DNA from: Streptacidiphilus sp. PB12-B1b
GTDB taxonomy: Bacteria; Actinomycetota; Actinomycetes; Streptomycetales; Streptomycetaceae
Assembly (NCBI RefSeq): GCF_014084125.1
Contig: NZ_CP048405.1
Location: forward strand, 6,076,001 to 6,140,000
Direction of reading: 5' to 3'
Length of the DNA stretch: 64,000 nt
The notes beneath the pieces are model-generated. The model was given only the letters and a program-made list of their open reading frames with translations. It searched no databases and was not told the DNA's origin. The translations under genes were made by a program, and so were the position numbers. Shown in pieces: positions 18,723 to 27,246 of this stretch (positions are counted from its first letter, which is position 1; the number at the start of each line of letters is the position of its first letter).

Positions 18723-19892
18723 TTGAACGACCCGCTGCGCATCTGGCTGAACCGTACCTACGCCGAGAACGCCTTCTTCGTCGCCCTGTTGCGCGAGAAC
18801 GCCGACCAGGTCGACGTCGAGGTGCATGCCACCCACGTCGATCCCGACTCCCCGGTCCTGCGCGCAGCGGACGTCTCCTCCCTCGAACCGGACCAGCTCT
18901 CGCCCGCCGCCTACGTCGAGTTCGCGCTGGACTACTGCACCCGGCACCGGATCGACCTGTTCCTGCCGCGACTGCACCAGCAGGCGGTGGCCGCACAGCG
19001 CGCGGAGTTCGCGGCGGCGGGCACGACCGTGGTCAGCCCGCCCAGTTCGGCGATCGAGCTGTTCAGCGACAAGGCCACCGCCTACGAGGCGCTGGCGGCG
19101 GCCGGCCTGCCGGTGCCGCCGTGGTGGCGGGTGCGCGACTCGGCAGCGCTGCTGGCGGCGGTGGAGGAGATCGAGGCGGACGGCGGCACGCCCTGCCTGA
19201 AGCCGGTGACCGGCGCGGGCGGCGAGGGCTTCCGGATGCTCTCCCGCAAGCCCTTCTCGCTGGCCCGGCTGGCCGGTTCGCCCAGTTGGAGCGTCGGCCT
19301 GGACCAGGTGCTGGAAGCGCTCGACCGGGCCGCCGAACTCACCCCGGGCGTACCGCCGGTGGACTGGCTGGTGATGCCGCACCTGGCCGGGCCCGAGGTG
19401 TCGGTGGACTGCCTGGTCGACCCCGAGGGCAGGCTGCGCGGGGCGATCGGCCGCACCAAGGAGGGCCGCCGCCGGGGCTTCACCCTGGATCCGGCCTATC
19501 TGGCCCCGGCCGCCGAGCTGGCCGAGGGCTTCTGCCTGAGCTATCTGACGAACATTCAGTTCCGGCACCACCGGGGCGTTCCGGTGCTGCTTGACATCAA
19601 CACCCGGCCGTCCGGCGGGCTGCACCAGCTCTCCCGCTGCGGGGTCAACTTCCCTTGGGCCGCCGTGCAGTTGGCGCTCGGGCGGGAGCCGGTCGGGCTG
19701 GACTCGCCGGTCCTCGGCGGGGACTACACGCTCATCTCCACCCCCTACCCGGCGCTCGCGCCGATCGCCGTCCCGGCCCCGGCCGCTGCGGCTTTCGTCC
19801 AGGAGCCGGAGCCGGGGCACGCGTTGCCGATACCGGCACCGCGCGTCCCGGTCGTCGACCTCGCGCCGGAGGCGCCCGCCGCACTGGCCTGA
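18723..19892 (+). CDS. ATP-grasp domain protein
   Basis: This is a 389-residue protein with an ATP-grasp ligase fold. The N-terminal part (NDPLRIWLNRTYAEN, about 1-110) is a preATP-grasp domain. The ATP-grasp core has DKATAYEALAAAGLPVP and TPCLKPVTGAGGEGFRML, and LLDINTRPSGGLHQLS carries the metal-binding Asp/Asn. A Pro/Ala-rich tail follows residue about 345. ATP-grasp enzymes join a carboxylate to an amine or thiol; the substrate is unknown. The start is TTG at 18723, with CTGGAG about eight bases upstream; a GTG-type start further upstream lacks a ribosome site. It is apparently monocistronic, ending in a GC palindrome. Confidence 0.82.
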   Translation: MNDPLRIWLNRTYAENAFFVALLRENADQVDVEVHATHVDPDSPVLRAADVSSLEPDQLSPAAYVEFALDYCTRHRIDLFLPRLHQQAVAAQRAEFAAAGTTVVSPPSSAIELFSDKATAYEALAAAGLPVPPWWRVRDSAALLAAVEEIEADGGTPCLKPVTGAGGEGFRMLSRKPFSLARLAGSPSWSVGLDQVLEALDRAAELTPGVPPVDWLVMPHLAGPEVSVDCLVDPEGRLRGAIGRTKEGRRRGFTLDPAYLAPAAELAEGFCLSYLTNIQFRHHRGVPVLLDINTRPSGGLHQLSRCGVNFPWAAVQLALGREPVGLDSPVLGGDYTLISTPYPALAPIAVPAPAAAAFVQEPEPGHALPIPAPRVPVVDLAPEAPAALA

Positions 19893-19905
19893 CGCAACGC
19901 CAGTT

Positions 19906-19923
19906 CGGGCCCCGCGGGGCCCG
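19906..19923. terminator. GC-rich palindrome between convergent genes
   Basis: CGGGCCCCGCGGGGCCCG is a perfect 18-bp palindrome located 13 bases after the ATP-grasp stop codon and before the convergent hydrolase. It is a probable bidirectional terminator, without a T-tract. Confidence 0.55.
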
Positions 19924-19959
19924 TCCTGCGCGAGACCGCCCTGCTGGCCTGTTCGCCGG

Positions 19960-20685
19960 TCAGCAGCCGGCGGCGGCCTCGGCCAGCAGGTCGGCCGTCG
20001 TGCGTCCGGCCCGGACGGCGTGCTCGGCGGTGGCCGGGCGGCAGCGCCCGAGCCCGGGGTCGTACTCGGCCAGGACGACCCCGGCGTGGTCGCCCTGGGA
20101 TTCGGTGTAGCTGACCGGCCAGCCGCAGGCCCGGGCGAACGGCGTGAACTCCCGCGCGGAGCGTACGTCCACGACGGCGTCGGCCGTCCCGTGGTGCAGC
20201 CACAGCGGCACCGGCGCCTGCCGGGTGACGGCGATGTCGTCGATCGCGGCAGGGCCCATCCGGACGTCCGAGGAGGTCAGGTAGTTTCCGGCGAGGCCGA
20301 CGACCGCCGCCGGACGCCAGCCGTCCCGCGCCGGGCGCAGCGCCGTGGCCATCGCCGCCCGGGCGCCGAGGGACCATCCGGCGAGGACGGCGCGGTCGGG
20401 ATCGCCGCCCCAGTCGGCGGCGCGGGCGCGCAGGAAGTCCACGGACTCGTGCAGGTGGGTCCAGCCGCCGTCGGGCTCGTCCGAGCGCCAGTCGGGCACC
20501 AGCACCAGCAGCCCCAGCGCGGCGGCCTGCCCGGCGAGCGACGCGAGGACGTCCCGTTCGTCCTTGCCGCGACCGTGCCAGAGCAGCACCGTCCCGGTGG
20601 GGCGGCCGTGCGGGCGGTGCACGTCCAACAGCTTGCCGCTGGGCCCGTAGCCGACCGTGGCTGACTTCTCCATCACGTCGTTCAT
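19960..20685 (-). CDS. Alpha/beta hydrolase
   Basis: This 241-residue protein resembles dienelactone hydrolase-like or esterase members of the alpha/beta fold. The nucleophile elbow is AGWSLGARA; a later Asp in HHGTADAVVD and His in QGDHAGV complete a triad. No signal peptide is present with the chosen start, the ATG at 20685, supported by AAAGGA. The substrate cannot be assigned. It is convergent with the ATP-grasp gene and divergent from the G1 peptidase gene. Confidence 0.82.
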   Translation of the reverse strand: MNDVMEKSATVGYGPSGKLLDVHRPHGRPTGTVLLWHGRGKDERDVLASLAGQAAALGLLVLVPDWRSDEPDGGWTHLHESVDFLRARAADWGGDPDRAVLAGWSLGARAAMATALRPARDGWRPAAVVGLAGNYLTSSDVRMGPAAIDDIAVTRQAPVPLWLHHGTADAVVDVRSAREFTPFARACGWPVSYTESQGDHAGVVLAEYDPGLGRCRPATAEHAVRAGRTTADLLAEAAAGC

Positions 20686-20995
20686 GCCCCTGTCCTTTCC
20701 CACCTGCTGCGACGTCATGCCCCGGAAACAATGCCGGTGGGGCGCAGCGGCACTCACGGGGGCCGTGGTCACGCGGACGGACCCGCCCGATCGCTGACAG
20801 TGCACGGAACGGCCATGCTGTCAGTGAGTTCAGGATGTTCACAGGAATCTCCCCGGAATGAGCACTTCCGAACTCTTGTCATGAACGCGAAGGCTCATGC
20901 AGGCTGTGTCCGCCGCCCGGGATCACGGACCACAACAGTCGGCGCCCGACCGGGCCGCACGGCGCCACCCGGCGTCCCAGCCCAGGGAGACCCCC
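20686..20995. other. Divergent promoter region between hydrolase and G1 peptidase genes
   Basis: These 310 bases contain no supported gene. An inverted repeat CTGACAG (20794-20800) and CTGTCAG (20818-20824) with a 17-base spacer could be an operator. I could not place promoter boxes. Confidence 0.4.
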
Positions 20996-21814
20996 ATGTC
21001 CCAGAGAACCCCTGCCCGCCTGCTCGCCATAGCCACCGGCATCATCACCGCCGCCGCCCTGGCGGCACCCGCCGCGCACGCCGCCCAGCCCGGCCCCGCC
21101 GCGCACCACCGGCACGCCGCCCAGGTCAGCGCCTCGCTGGCGCGCCGCGAGAGTCACAACCTACGCCTGCGGCACCGGACGAGGAGGAACGACACCGTCA
21201 CCTCCGGCAACTGGTCCGGCTACGCGGCCACCGGCTCGTCCGGCAGCTACACCTCCGTCACCTCCTCCTGGGTGCAGCCCTCGGTGAGCTGCGGCTCCCA
21301 GGACACCTACTCCTCCTTCTGGGTCGGCCTGGACGGCTACGACAACTCCGCCCTGGAGCAGACCGGGACCGAGGCCGACTGCATCAACGGCCAGGCCCAG
21401 TACGGCGCCTGGTGGGAGGTGCTGCCCGCGTCCGAGTCGCCGTGGTCGGTGGACGTCGAGCCCGGCGACCAGATGACCGCCACCGTCACCGACAACGGCG
21501 ACGGCACCTTCACCATGACGCTGTCCGACGGCACCCAGGGCTGGAACCAGACCACCACCCAACAGGGCTCCTCCGGCTACCAGGACAGCTCGGCCGAGGT
21601 CATCGCCGAGGCCACGCAGGTCGACGGCCAGATCGCCGACCTGTCCGACTTCGGCACGGTCGACTTCACCGGCTCCGACGCCGACGGCAACGCCCTGGAC
21701 AGCTACGCGCCCACCGGCATCGTCATGCAGAACCAGGACAGCGGCGACACCACCGCCCAGCCCGGCGCGATCTCCGACGGCTCCTTCGCCGACACCTGGG
21801 AGAACGCCGAATGA
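20996..21814 (+). CDS. Secreted G1 family (eqolisin) glutamic peptidase
   Basis: This 272-residue protein has a signal peptide (residues about 1-29, ending AHA). The mature part has the G1 beta-sandwich motifs GNWSGYAATG, SSWVQPSVSCGS, SFWVGLDGY and LEQTGTEAD. The catalytic Gln is probably Q122 and the catalytic Glu is E201 in DSSAEVIAEA. G1 peptidases are acid-active endopeptidases first known from fungi and also present in acid-tolerant actinobacteria. Residues about 30-65 look like a short basic propeptide. The ATG at 20996 has GGGAG seven bases upstream. The call is secure; substrate preference is unknown. Confidence 0.9.
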   Translation: MSQRTPARLLAIATGIITAAALAAPAAHAAQPGPAAHHRHAAQVSASLARRESHNLRLRHRTRRNDTVTSGNWSGYAATGSSGSYTSVTSSWVQPSVSCGSQDTYSSFWVGLDGYDNSALEQTGTEADCINGQAQYGAWWEVLPASESPWSVDVEPGDQMTATVTDNGDGTFTMTLSDGTQGWNQTTTQQGSSGYQDSSAEVIAEATQVDGQIADLSDFGTVDFTGSDADGNALDSYAPTGIVMQNQDSGDTTAQPGAISDGSFADTWENAE

Positions 21815-21992
21815 CCACCCCGCACCCGGGGTGACCTCCCCGGGCCGCACCGGCCCCACCCGGTACGGCCCGGGGTTCCCGCCCAGGCGCTGCCCGCGTC
21901 CGCTGCCGCCGGACACGGCGTCACTCCGCGGACAACCGCCCTACACTGGGCGCCAGTTCACACGCGCACGCGAGTACGACTGGGGGCGGGGC

Positions 21993-22826
21993 ATGACCGG
22001 CAAGCCGCAGGATTCGTTGTTGCCGATATCGGACGAGACGGTCGAACCCGACCTGCGCTTCGATCCCGACGTCGCCAGCCCCGCCCGGATGTACGACTAC
22101 TACCTGGGCGGGAAGGACAACTACGCGGCGGACCGGGCGGTCGCCGACACCATGATCGCCACGCACCCGGTGGTGCTGGCCGGGGCCCGGGGGAACCGCC
22201 GGTTCATGGTGCGCGCGGTGGAGGCGCTGGCCCAGGCCGGGGTGCGGCAGTTCATCGACATCGGCGCGGGCATCCCCACCTCGCCCAACACCCACGAGGT
22301 CGCCCAGCGGTCCCACCCGGGCGCGAGAGTGGTCTACGTCGACAACGACCCGGTCGTCCTGGCCCACACCCGGGCGCTGCGGTCCGCGCCCGGGGTGGTG
22401 GCCATCGAGGGCGACGTGCGCGAGCCGGAGGCCATCCTGGCCGATCCGCAGCTCACCGACCACATCGACTTCTCCCAGCCGGTCGGCCTGCTGCTGGTGG
22501 CGGTGCTGCACTTCATCCGGCACGACGAGTACCCGGAGGAGCTGGTCGACCGGCTGGTCCGGCCGCTCGTGCCCGGCAGCCACCTGGTGGTCTCCAGCGG
22601 CTCCTCCGAGGGCCACAGCCCGGAGGCGGTGGCCCGGTTCGAGGCCACCTACCAGAAGTCCAGCTCGCCGCTGGTGCTGCACTCCCGCGCCGACGTGGCC
22701 CGCTGGCTGAGCGGCTTCGAACTGCTCGACCCGGGCATCACCTCCATCTTCAAGTGGCGTGCGGACGAGGAGATCCCGGGCGACCTCAGCTGGCTGGGCG
22801 CGGCAGGCCGCCTGCCGCAGCGCTGA
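21993..22826 (+). CDS. DUF574 SAM-dependent methyltransferase
   Basis: This 277-residue protein belongs to the S-adenosylmethionine-dependent methyltransferase family PF04672 (DUF574), which is greatly expanded in Streptomyces. Motifs are SPARMYDYYLGGKDNYAADR near the start, FIDIGAGIPTSPNTHE (SAM-binding loop), VVYVDNDPVVLAH and DFSQPVGLLLVAVLHFI. The ATG at 21993 has a GGGGCGGGG ribosome site; the open frame upstream is not used. Its 3' end overlaps the end of the convergent radical SAM gene by 41 bp. The substrate is unknown. Confidence 0.9.
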   Translation: MTGKPQDSLLPISDETVEPDLRFDPDVASPARMYDYYLGGKDNYAADRAVADTMIATHPVVLAGARGNRRFMVRAVEALAQAGVRQFIDIGAGIPTSPNTHEVAQRSHPGARVVYVDNDPVVLAHTRALRSAPGVVAIEGDVREPEAILADPQLTDHIDFSQPVGLLLVAVLHFIRHDEYPEELVDRLVRPLVPGSHLVVSSGSSEGHSPEAVARFEATYQKSSSPLVLHSRADVARWLSGFELLDPGITSIFKWRADEEIPGDLSWLGAAGRLPQR

Positions 22827-23700
22827 CCACCGGCAGGCCGCCCGGCCGCCGCTCCGGCCACGCCTGCGGTATCCGCTCCAGCACCCCGCCCGCGAAGACG
22901 TCGTACAGCGGCAGCGACTCCAGGTGCACATAGCCGATGTGGCAGTCGCACACCGCCAGCGGGCACGGCCGGGGGCGCAGCGCCGCGCGGTAGCTGCCGT
23001 CGTACAGGTTGCCGAGGGGCTCCTTGACGAAGTGACAGCGGCGCACCGTGCCCTCGCCGTCCACGGAGACGACGGACTCGCCGGTGCGGCACGGGCGGCC
23101 CGCGCTGGCGTGCGGGCGGCGGCTGTAGTCGAACAGCGGATCGAGCGCGGTCCACTGCTCGGCCTCGGCGTCGGTGTAGCCGCGCCCCTCCTGCGCGTTG
23201 ATCCACAGGTAGACGTGGTCCGGCAGCGCCGCCCTCATCCGCCGGGCCGCCTCCAGGTGCTGCGGGTCGCCGACCACGCCGACGCTGTAGCGGACCGCGC
23301 GGGCGTCCAGCTCGCGGCACTTGCCGAGGAACCGGTCGTGGCCGACCTGGCCGGGGTGGTAGGTGGTCCACAGCGCCAGCGTGCGCGGGTCGGCGTGCTC
23401 GACCCAGGCGGTCCGGTGACTCAGATTGGTCTGCACGGCCACCCGCTTGACGTGCGGGAGCCTGCTCAGCTCCGCCAGCGTCCGCCGGTACCAGGAGCGG
23501 GTCAGGCCCTCGCCCCAAGGGGTGAACAGCAGTGAGAGCCGGTCGCCGTGCCGGTCGGCGGCCCAGCCGGCGAAGCGCGCCAGCGCCTCCCGGTCGGCGG
23601 TGAGCTGCTCCCGGCTGTCGCGGCGCTTGGCGAAGGGGCAGTACGGGCAGTCGTAGTCGCAGGAGGCGAGCGGACCCCGGTAGAGGATGGTCAGATCCAT
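22786..23700 (-). CDS. STM4011 family radical SAM protein
   Basis: This 304-residue radical SAM enzyme is the last gene of a five-gene leftward operon. The SAM-cluster motif is CX3CX2C (Cys14, Cys18, Cys21; CDYDCPYC). After the partial barrel, Cys204, Cys222, Cys246, Cys251 and Cys253, with FVKEPLGNLYDGS between, resemble a SPASM/twitch-type auxiliary-cluster region. Such regions are common in enzymes that modify peptides or proteins. The gene starts 10 bases after the STM4012-family stop. No function is established for the family. The family name comes from its Salmonella member. The auxiliary cluster is my inference from Cys spacing. Confidence 0.85.
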   Translation of the reverse strand: MDLTILYRGPLASCDYDCPYCPFAKRRDSREQLTADREALARFAGWAADRHGDRLSLLFTPWGEGLTRSWYRRTLAELSRLPHVKRVAVQTNLSHRTAWVEHADPRTLALWTTYHPGQVGHDRFLGKCRELDARAVRYSVGVVGDPQHLEAARRMRAALPDHVYLWINAQEGRGYTDAEAEQWTALDPLFDYSRRPHASAGRPCRTGESVVSVDGEGTVRRCHFVKEPLGNLYDGSYRAALRPRPCPLAVCDCHIGYVHLESLPLYDVFAGGVLERIPQAWPERRPGGLPVVSAAAGGLPRPAS

Positions 23701-23710
23701 GGCCGCGCGC

Positions 23711-25189
23711 TCACCTGGCCTGGTAGGCGGCCATGGCGGTGGCGGCCCGGGAGGAGAAGAACGCGGGCCCCACCGCGTCGGAGTGCGCCAGCCCCTCGGG
23801 CGTCAGCCGCAGCCGCCCGGGCACGGTCACCGCGTCGTCCAGCCAGCCGAGGTCGTGCAGGCGCTCCAGCTCGGCGGCGAAGTCCTCGGCCGCCGAGGTG
23901 CCGAAGCGCTCCCGGTAGCCGGCGGTGTCCAGGCCCTCGTTCTGCAGCAGCGACTGGATCAGGTGTCGCCGCCGGGCCTCCTGCGCGTCCATGGCCCAAC
24001 CGACCTCGGCCCGGTCGAAGTCCTCGGCGGGGCGGGCGACGTAGTCGTCGACGATGCCGCGGATCTCGGTCATGGAGACCGCGTAGTCGAAGGAGTAGTG
24101 CAGGGCGTGGGTGTAGGAGCGGGCGCCGCAGCCCAGGCCGATCATGCCGTCGGTCTGGCAGCAGTACTCGGTGCCCCCGGCCTGCGGCGAGGCGGCGCGC
24201 CGGAACATCCGCATGGACACCTGCTCGTAGCCGGCGGCCAGCAGCTGGTCGCGGCCGCTGCGGTAGAGGGCGAGCCGCCGGGCGTCCCACTCCGGATCGG
24301 CGGCGGCCGGTCCGTCAGCGGTCGGTGCGTCAGCGGTCGGTGCGGCCGTGGCGGACTCCCGTGCGGCGTCGGCTTGTTCGCGCCGGGCCAGACCGGTCAG
24401 CGGGCGGACGTAGAGCGGGTAGAGGTACAGCTCCTCCGGCTCCCAGGCGAGCGCGGCGTCCAGCGAGTAGCGCCAACTGGCCTCGGTCTGGCCGTCGATG
24501 CCGTAGATCAGGTCGAGGTTGAGCACCGGTATCCGGGCGTCGCGGACCAGGCCGATGGCGGTCTCGACGTCCGCCCGGCGCTGCGGACGCACGGCGGCCC
24601 GGGCCTCGTGCTCCACGAAGCTCTGCACGCCCAGGCTGAGCCGGGTGGTCCCGCGTTCGGCCAGCACCGCCATCCGGTCCCTGGTGCTGGTGGACGGGGA
24701 CGCCTCGACCGACAGCGGAATGGCCCGCAGGTCGGCGCCCATCCGGGTCTCGACGATGTCGCAGAGGCGCTCCAGCTCGGCGGCGGTGAGGAAGGTGGGC
24801 GTACCGCCGCCGAACGCGGCCTGCGCGAACCGCGCCTCCGCGCCGACCGCCGCGGCCACCCGGGCGGCCTGCCGGTCGAGCGCGTCCAGGTAGGCGGTGG
24901 TCAGGCCGTCCGGGGCGCCGATGCGGGTGAACAGGTTGCAGAAACCGCAGCGCACCTCGCAGAAGGGGATGTGCGCGTAGAACGACAGCGCCTGCTTGGG
25001 CTCCTGCGCCCACAGCTCGGCCAGGCGCGGCCGGGGCTGCAGCGGGCGGTACGCCGTCTTGTGCGGATAGGCGTAGACGTAGCTCTGGTAGGGGCTCCGG
25101 TACGGCTCGGCGGCCGGGCCCGGTCCGGTACCGATGCCGGTGTCGGGGCCGTCGGCCGGGGACAGGGCGGCGGTGCTCATGGCGCTCAT
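23711..25189 (-). CDS. STM4012 family radical SAM protein (HemN-like)
   Basis: This is a 492-residue radical SAM protein resembling oxygen-independent coproporphyrinogen oxidase (HemN/HemW). CX3CX2C is at Cys77, Cys81 and Cys84 (FCEVRCGFCNLF). HemN-like segments FGGGTPTFLTAAELERL, RLSLGVQSF and NLDLIYGIDGQTEASW follow. The C-terminal part (about 390-492) matches a HemN winged-helix-like domain. The ATG at 25189 overlaps the preceding stop codon in the classic ATGA arrangement. Simple heme synthesis is unlikely because the gene is locked in the STM4011-4015 set; the substrate is unknown. A poorly conserved stretch around residues 285-315 has an imperfect repeat (ADAPTADGPAA). Confidence 0.87.
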   Translation of the reverse strand: MSAMSTAALSPADGPDTGIGTGPGPAAEPYRSPYQSYVYAYPHKTAYRPLQPRPRLAELWAQEPKQALSFYAHIPFCEVRCGFCNLFTRIGAPDGLTTAYLDALDRQAARVAAAVGAEARFAQAAFGGGTPTFLTAAELERLCDIVETRMGADLRAIPLSVEASPSTSTRDRMAVLAERGTTRLSLGVQSFVEHEARAAVRPQRRADVETAIGLVRDARIPVLNLDLIYGIDGQTEASWRYSLDAALAWEPEELYLYPLYVRPLTGLARREQADAARESATAAPTADAPTADGPAAADPEWDARRLALYRSGRDQLLAAGYEQVSMRMFRRAASPQAGGTEYCCQTDGMIGLGCGARSYTHALHYSFDYAVSMTEIRGIVDDYVARPAEDFDRAEVGWAMDAQEARRRHLIQSLLQNEGLDTAGYRERFGTSAAEDFAAELERLHDLGWLDDAVTVPGRLRLTPEGLAHSDAVGPAFFSSRAATAMAAYQAR

Positions 25190-26076
25190 GCGGGACCTTC
25201 TTCGGCGGCGGGCAGCGTGAACTGCGCGTAGGGGACGGTCCAGACGACCTCGTGGCCGATGCGGTGCCCGGTGTAGCCGTCCTCGCCGTAGGCCGTGCCG
25301 TGGTCGGCGCAGACGACGGCGAAGCACGGACGCCTGCGCCGCATCACCGCGAACAGCCGCGGCAGGTGCCGGTCGACGTACTCCAGCGCGGCCGCGTGCG
25401 ACGCCCGGTCGTCCCCGTGCTCGCGGGTGGCGCCGGGCAGGTGGAACCAGTTCGGCTGGTGCAGCGCCGAGACGTTGAGGAAGAGGAACAGCGGCTGTCC
25501 GGCGGGCTGCTCGGCGCAGACCTGCTCGGCCACCGCCACCTGCGCTTCGAACGACGTCGGCGAGGTGACGCCCAGCTCCGGTGCCCAGTGGCTCTCCTGG
25601 AACAGGCCGGGCAGCACGGACCCGAGCGGGCCCTGCTTGTTGAAGAAGCCGACGCCGCCGACGCAGACCGTGCGGTAGCCGACGGCGGCCAGCCCGGAGA
25701 CCAGGTCGGGGGTGTCGTAGACGAAGGTGGTCCCCGCCGTGCTCTCGCTGCCCGCGAAGCTCGCTGCGAACAGCCGTGGGTGCGGGCCGCCTGGCTCGGC
25801 CGGGGTCGGCAGGAATCCGGCGAGGATCGCCTGGTGGGCGGCGTAGGTGAAGCTGCCGGGGGTGTGCCGCCGCTCCCAGCGGCCCCCGGGCAGGACGGCG
25901 GCCAGGTTCGGCGTCCGTCCGGCCTCGGCCAGCTCGACGGCGACGTCGTAGCGCAGGGTGTCCAGGGTGACCATGAGGATGTCGTGGGTGCCGACGATCG
26001 ACCGCATGTCGGGCGCGGCCGGGGTCGTTGCGGGCGGGGTCGTTGCGGGCGGGGTCGTTGCGGGCGGGATGTTCAC
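25186..26076 (-). CDS. STM4013/SEN3800 family sulfatase-fold hydrolase
   Basis: This 296-residue member of the alkaline phosphatase/sulfatase superfamily is fused to a short low-complexity N-terminus made of three PPATT repeats. The fold begins at about residue 30 with DILMVTLDTLRYD (metal Asp39). HTPGSFTYAAHQAILAG probably holds the nucleophilic Thr or Ser. CADHGTAYGEDGYTGHRIGHE supplies the other metal ligands. The GTG at 26076 is chosen; the ATG at 26007 would remove the repeats and is also possible. Its stop codon overlaps the STM4012-family start. It has no signal peptide, so it presumably acts in the cytoplasm with its operon partners. Confidence 0.85.
   Translation of the reverse strand: MNIPPATTPPATTPPATTPAAPDMRSIVGTHDILMVTLDTLRYDVAVELAEAGRTPNLAAVLPGGRWERRHTPGSFTYAAHQAILAGFLPTPAEPGGPHPRLFAASFAGSESTAGTTFVYDTPDLVSGLAAVGYRTVCVGGVGFFNKQGPLGSVLPGLFQESHWAPELGVTSPTSFEAQVAVAEQVCAEQPAGQPLFLFLNVSALHQPNWFHLPGATREHGDDRASHAAALEYVDRHLPRLFAVMRRRRPCFAVVCADHGTAYGEDGYTGHRIGHEVVWTVPYAQFTLPAAEEGPA
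26020..26066. repeat. 15-bp tandem repeat, three copies
   Basis: GTCGTTGCGGGCGGG is repeated three times without change in the 5' coding part of the STM4013-family gene, encoding PPATT units. Copy number may vary between strains. Confidence 0.75.
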
Positions 26077-26098
26077 AGGTGCGGTCCTTCGGCTGCGC

Positions 26099-27238
26099 TC
26101 AGGCGGCTTTTGCTCGGAGTGCGGCGGCGACGAACGCCGCGTAGGTGTCCTGGCCCTCGGCGGCGGAGCCGGGAAGGCCGGTGAGGCGGGGCAGCAGGTC
26201 GCCGAAGGCGTTGACCTCGCCCACGGCGTGGCGTTGCCAGCCGATGCCGGGGAGCACGTCCACGCCCACGGTGGGGCTGTTCGGGAAGCACCGCGCCGCC
26301 GCCTCGCTGGTGTCGAGGAGGCTCCGCCAGTGCGGGCCGGCGGCTGCGCGGACCAGGTCGAGATCGCCGCGCGCCCCGCCCAGGTGCAGGTTGGTCATCG
26401 GGTGCCGACTGGTGCGCAGCACGGCATGGGTGGCCCGCCCGGCGGTGACCACCACCCGCAGGTCGGCGGGCCGACCGTGCTGGGTGGCCTTGGGGAGCCA
26501 GCGTTCCACGTGCAGCGGCTCGCGGGCGAGGGCGTCGAACAGCGCGCGCAGCTGCGGCTCCTCGGTGTAGCTGCGCACCCGCAGCGAGTTGAACAGCTGC
26601 ACCGCACCGCCGTCGGAGCGCGTCGGCTCCACGGAGGTGGTGGCGCGGGCCCGGCCGTCCGGGCCGAGTTCCAGCGCCACCACGCCCGAGCCGGACGAGC
26701 CGTGGGCGGGCTTCACGAAGACCCGCCGCATCCCGGCGTCCGCCAGCCGGGTCCGCAGGTCCTCCCAACCGGACAGGGCCTCCCTCCCCTGGTCGAGCGC
26801 GGCGGGCACGGGCACGCCCGCCGCGCCGAGCAGCGCGTGCGCGCGCCGCTTGTCGAACATGACGGCGATCTCCTCGGCCTCCCCGAGCAGGGTGCACCCC
26901 GGGGTGGTCGCGGCGGCTGCGGCGAGGGCCCGCAGCGCGGAGGTGAAGCGGCGGTACCACGGCGCTCCGCCCTCGACCCGGGCCGGGTTCCAGCCCGCGC
27001 CGAGCTCCGGACCGCGCAGCAGCCGGTCGACCTCGTCGTCCTCGCCCGGCGAGTCGATCCGCAGCAGCGTGCCCTCTGCCAGGGCCACGTCACCGCGCAG
27101 CACGGCCTGCCAGGCCAGGACGGCAGGGTCGGGGCAGCCGGCCCGGCGCACGGCCGCGCGGAACAGCTCGACGCGTCGACTGCCGGGGTTGCCGACCACG
27201 GTGAAGTGCGTTTCGCCGGGCGGGCGTTGGGCGTGCAC
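26099..27238 (-). CDS. STM4014 family ATP-grasp protein
   Basis: This is a 379-residue ATP-grasp-like protein, second in the STM4015-4011 operon. Near the N-terminus are FTVVGNPGSRRVELF and WQAVLRGD. The ATP-grasp core includes MFDKRRAHALLGAAGVPVP, RRVFVKPAHGSSGSGVVAL, DLRVVVTAGRATHAVLR and GVDVLPGI...EVNAFGDLL. ATP-grasp ligases activate a carboxylate as acyl phosphate and join it to an amine or other nucleophile. The GTG at 27238 lies 8 bases after the upstream stop codon; a GTG at 27199 is an alternative. The much longer open frame upstream runs antiparallel to nothing real: it is the STM4015 gene read in another frame. Confidence 0.83.
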   Translation of the reverse strand: MHAQRPPGETHFTVVGNPGSRRVELFRAAVRRAGCPDPAVLAWQAVLRGDVALAEGTLLRIDSPGEDDEVDRLLRGPELGAGWNPARVEGGAPWYRRFTSALRALAAAAATTPGCTLLGEAEEIAVMFDKRRAHALLGAAGVPVPAALDQGREALSGWEDLRTRLADAGMRRVFVKPAHGSSGSGVVALELGPDGRARATTSVEPTRSDGGAVQLFNSLRVRSYTEEPQLRALFDALAREPLHVERWLPKATQHGRPADLRVVVTAGRATHAVLRTSRHPMTNLHLGGARGDLDLVRAAAGPHWRSLLDTSEAAARCFPNSPTVGVDVLPGIGWQRHAVGEVNAFGDLLPRLTGLPGSAAEGQDTYAAFVAAALRAKAA

Positions 27239-27246
27239 GACGGCGC

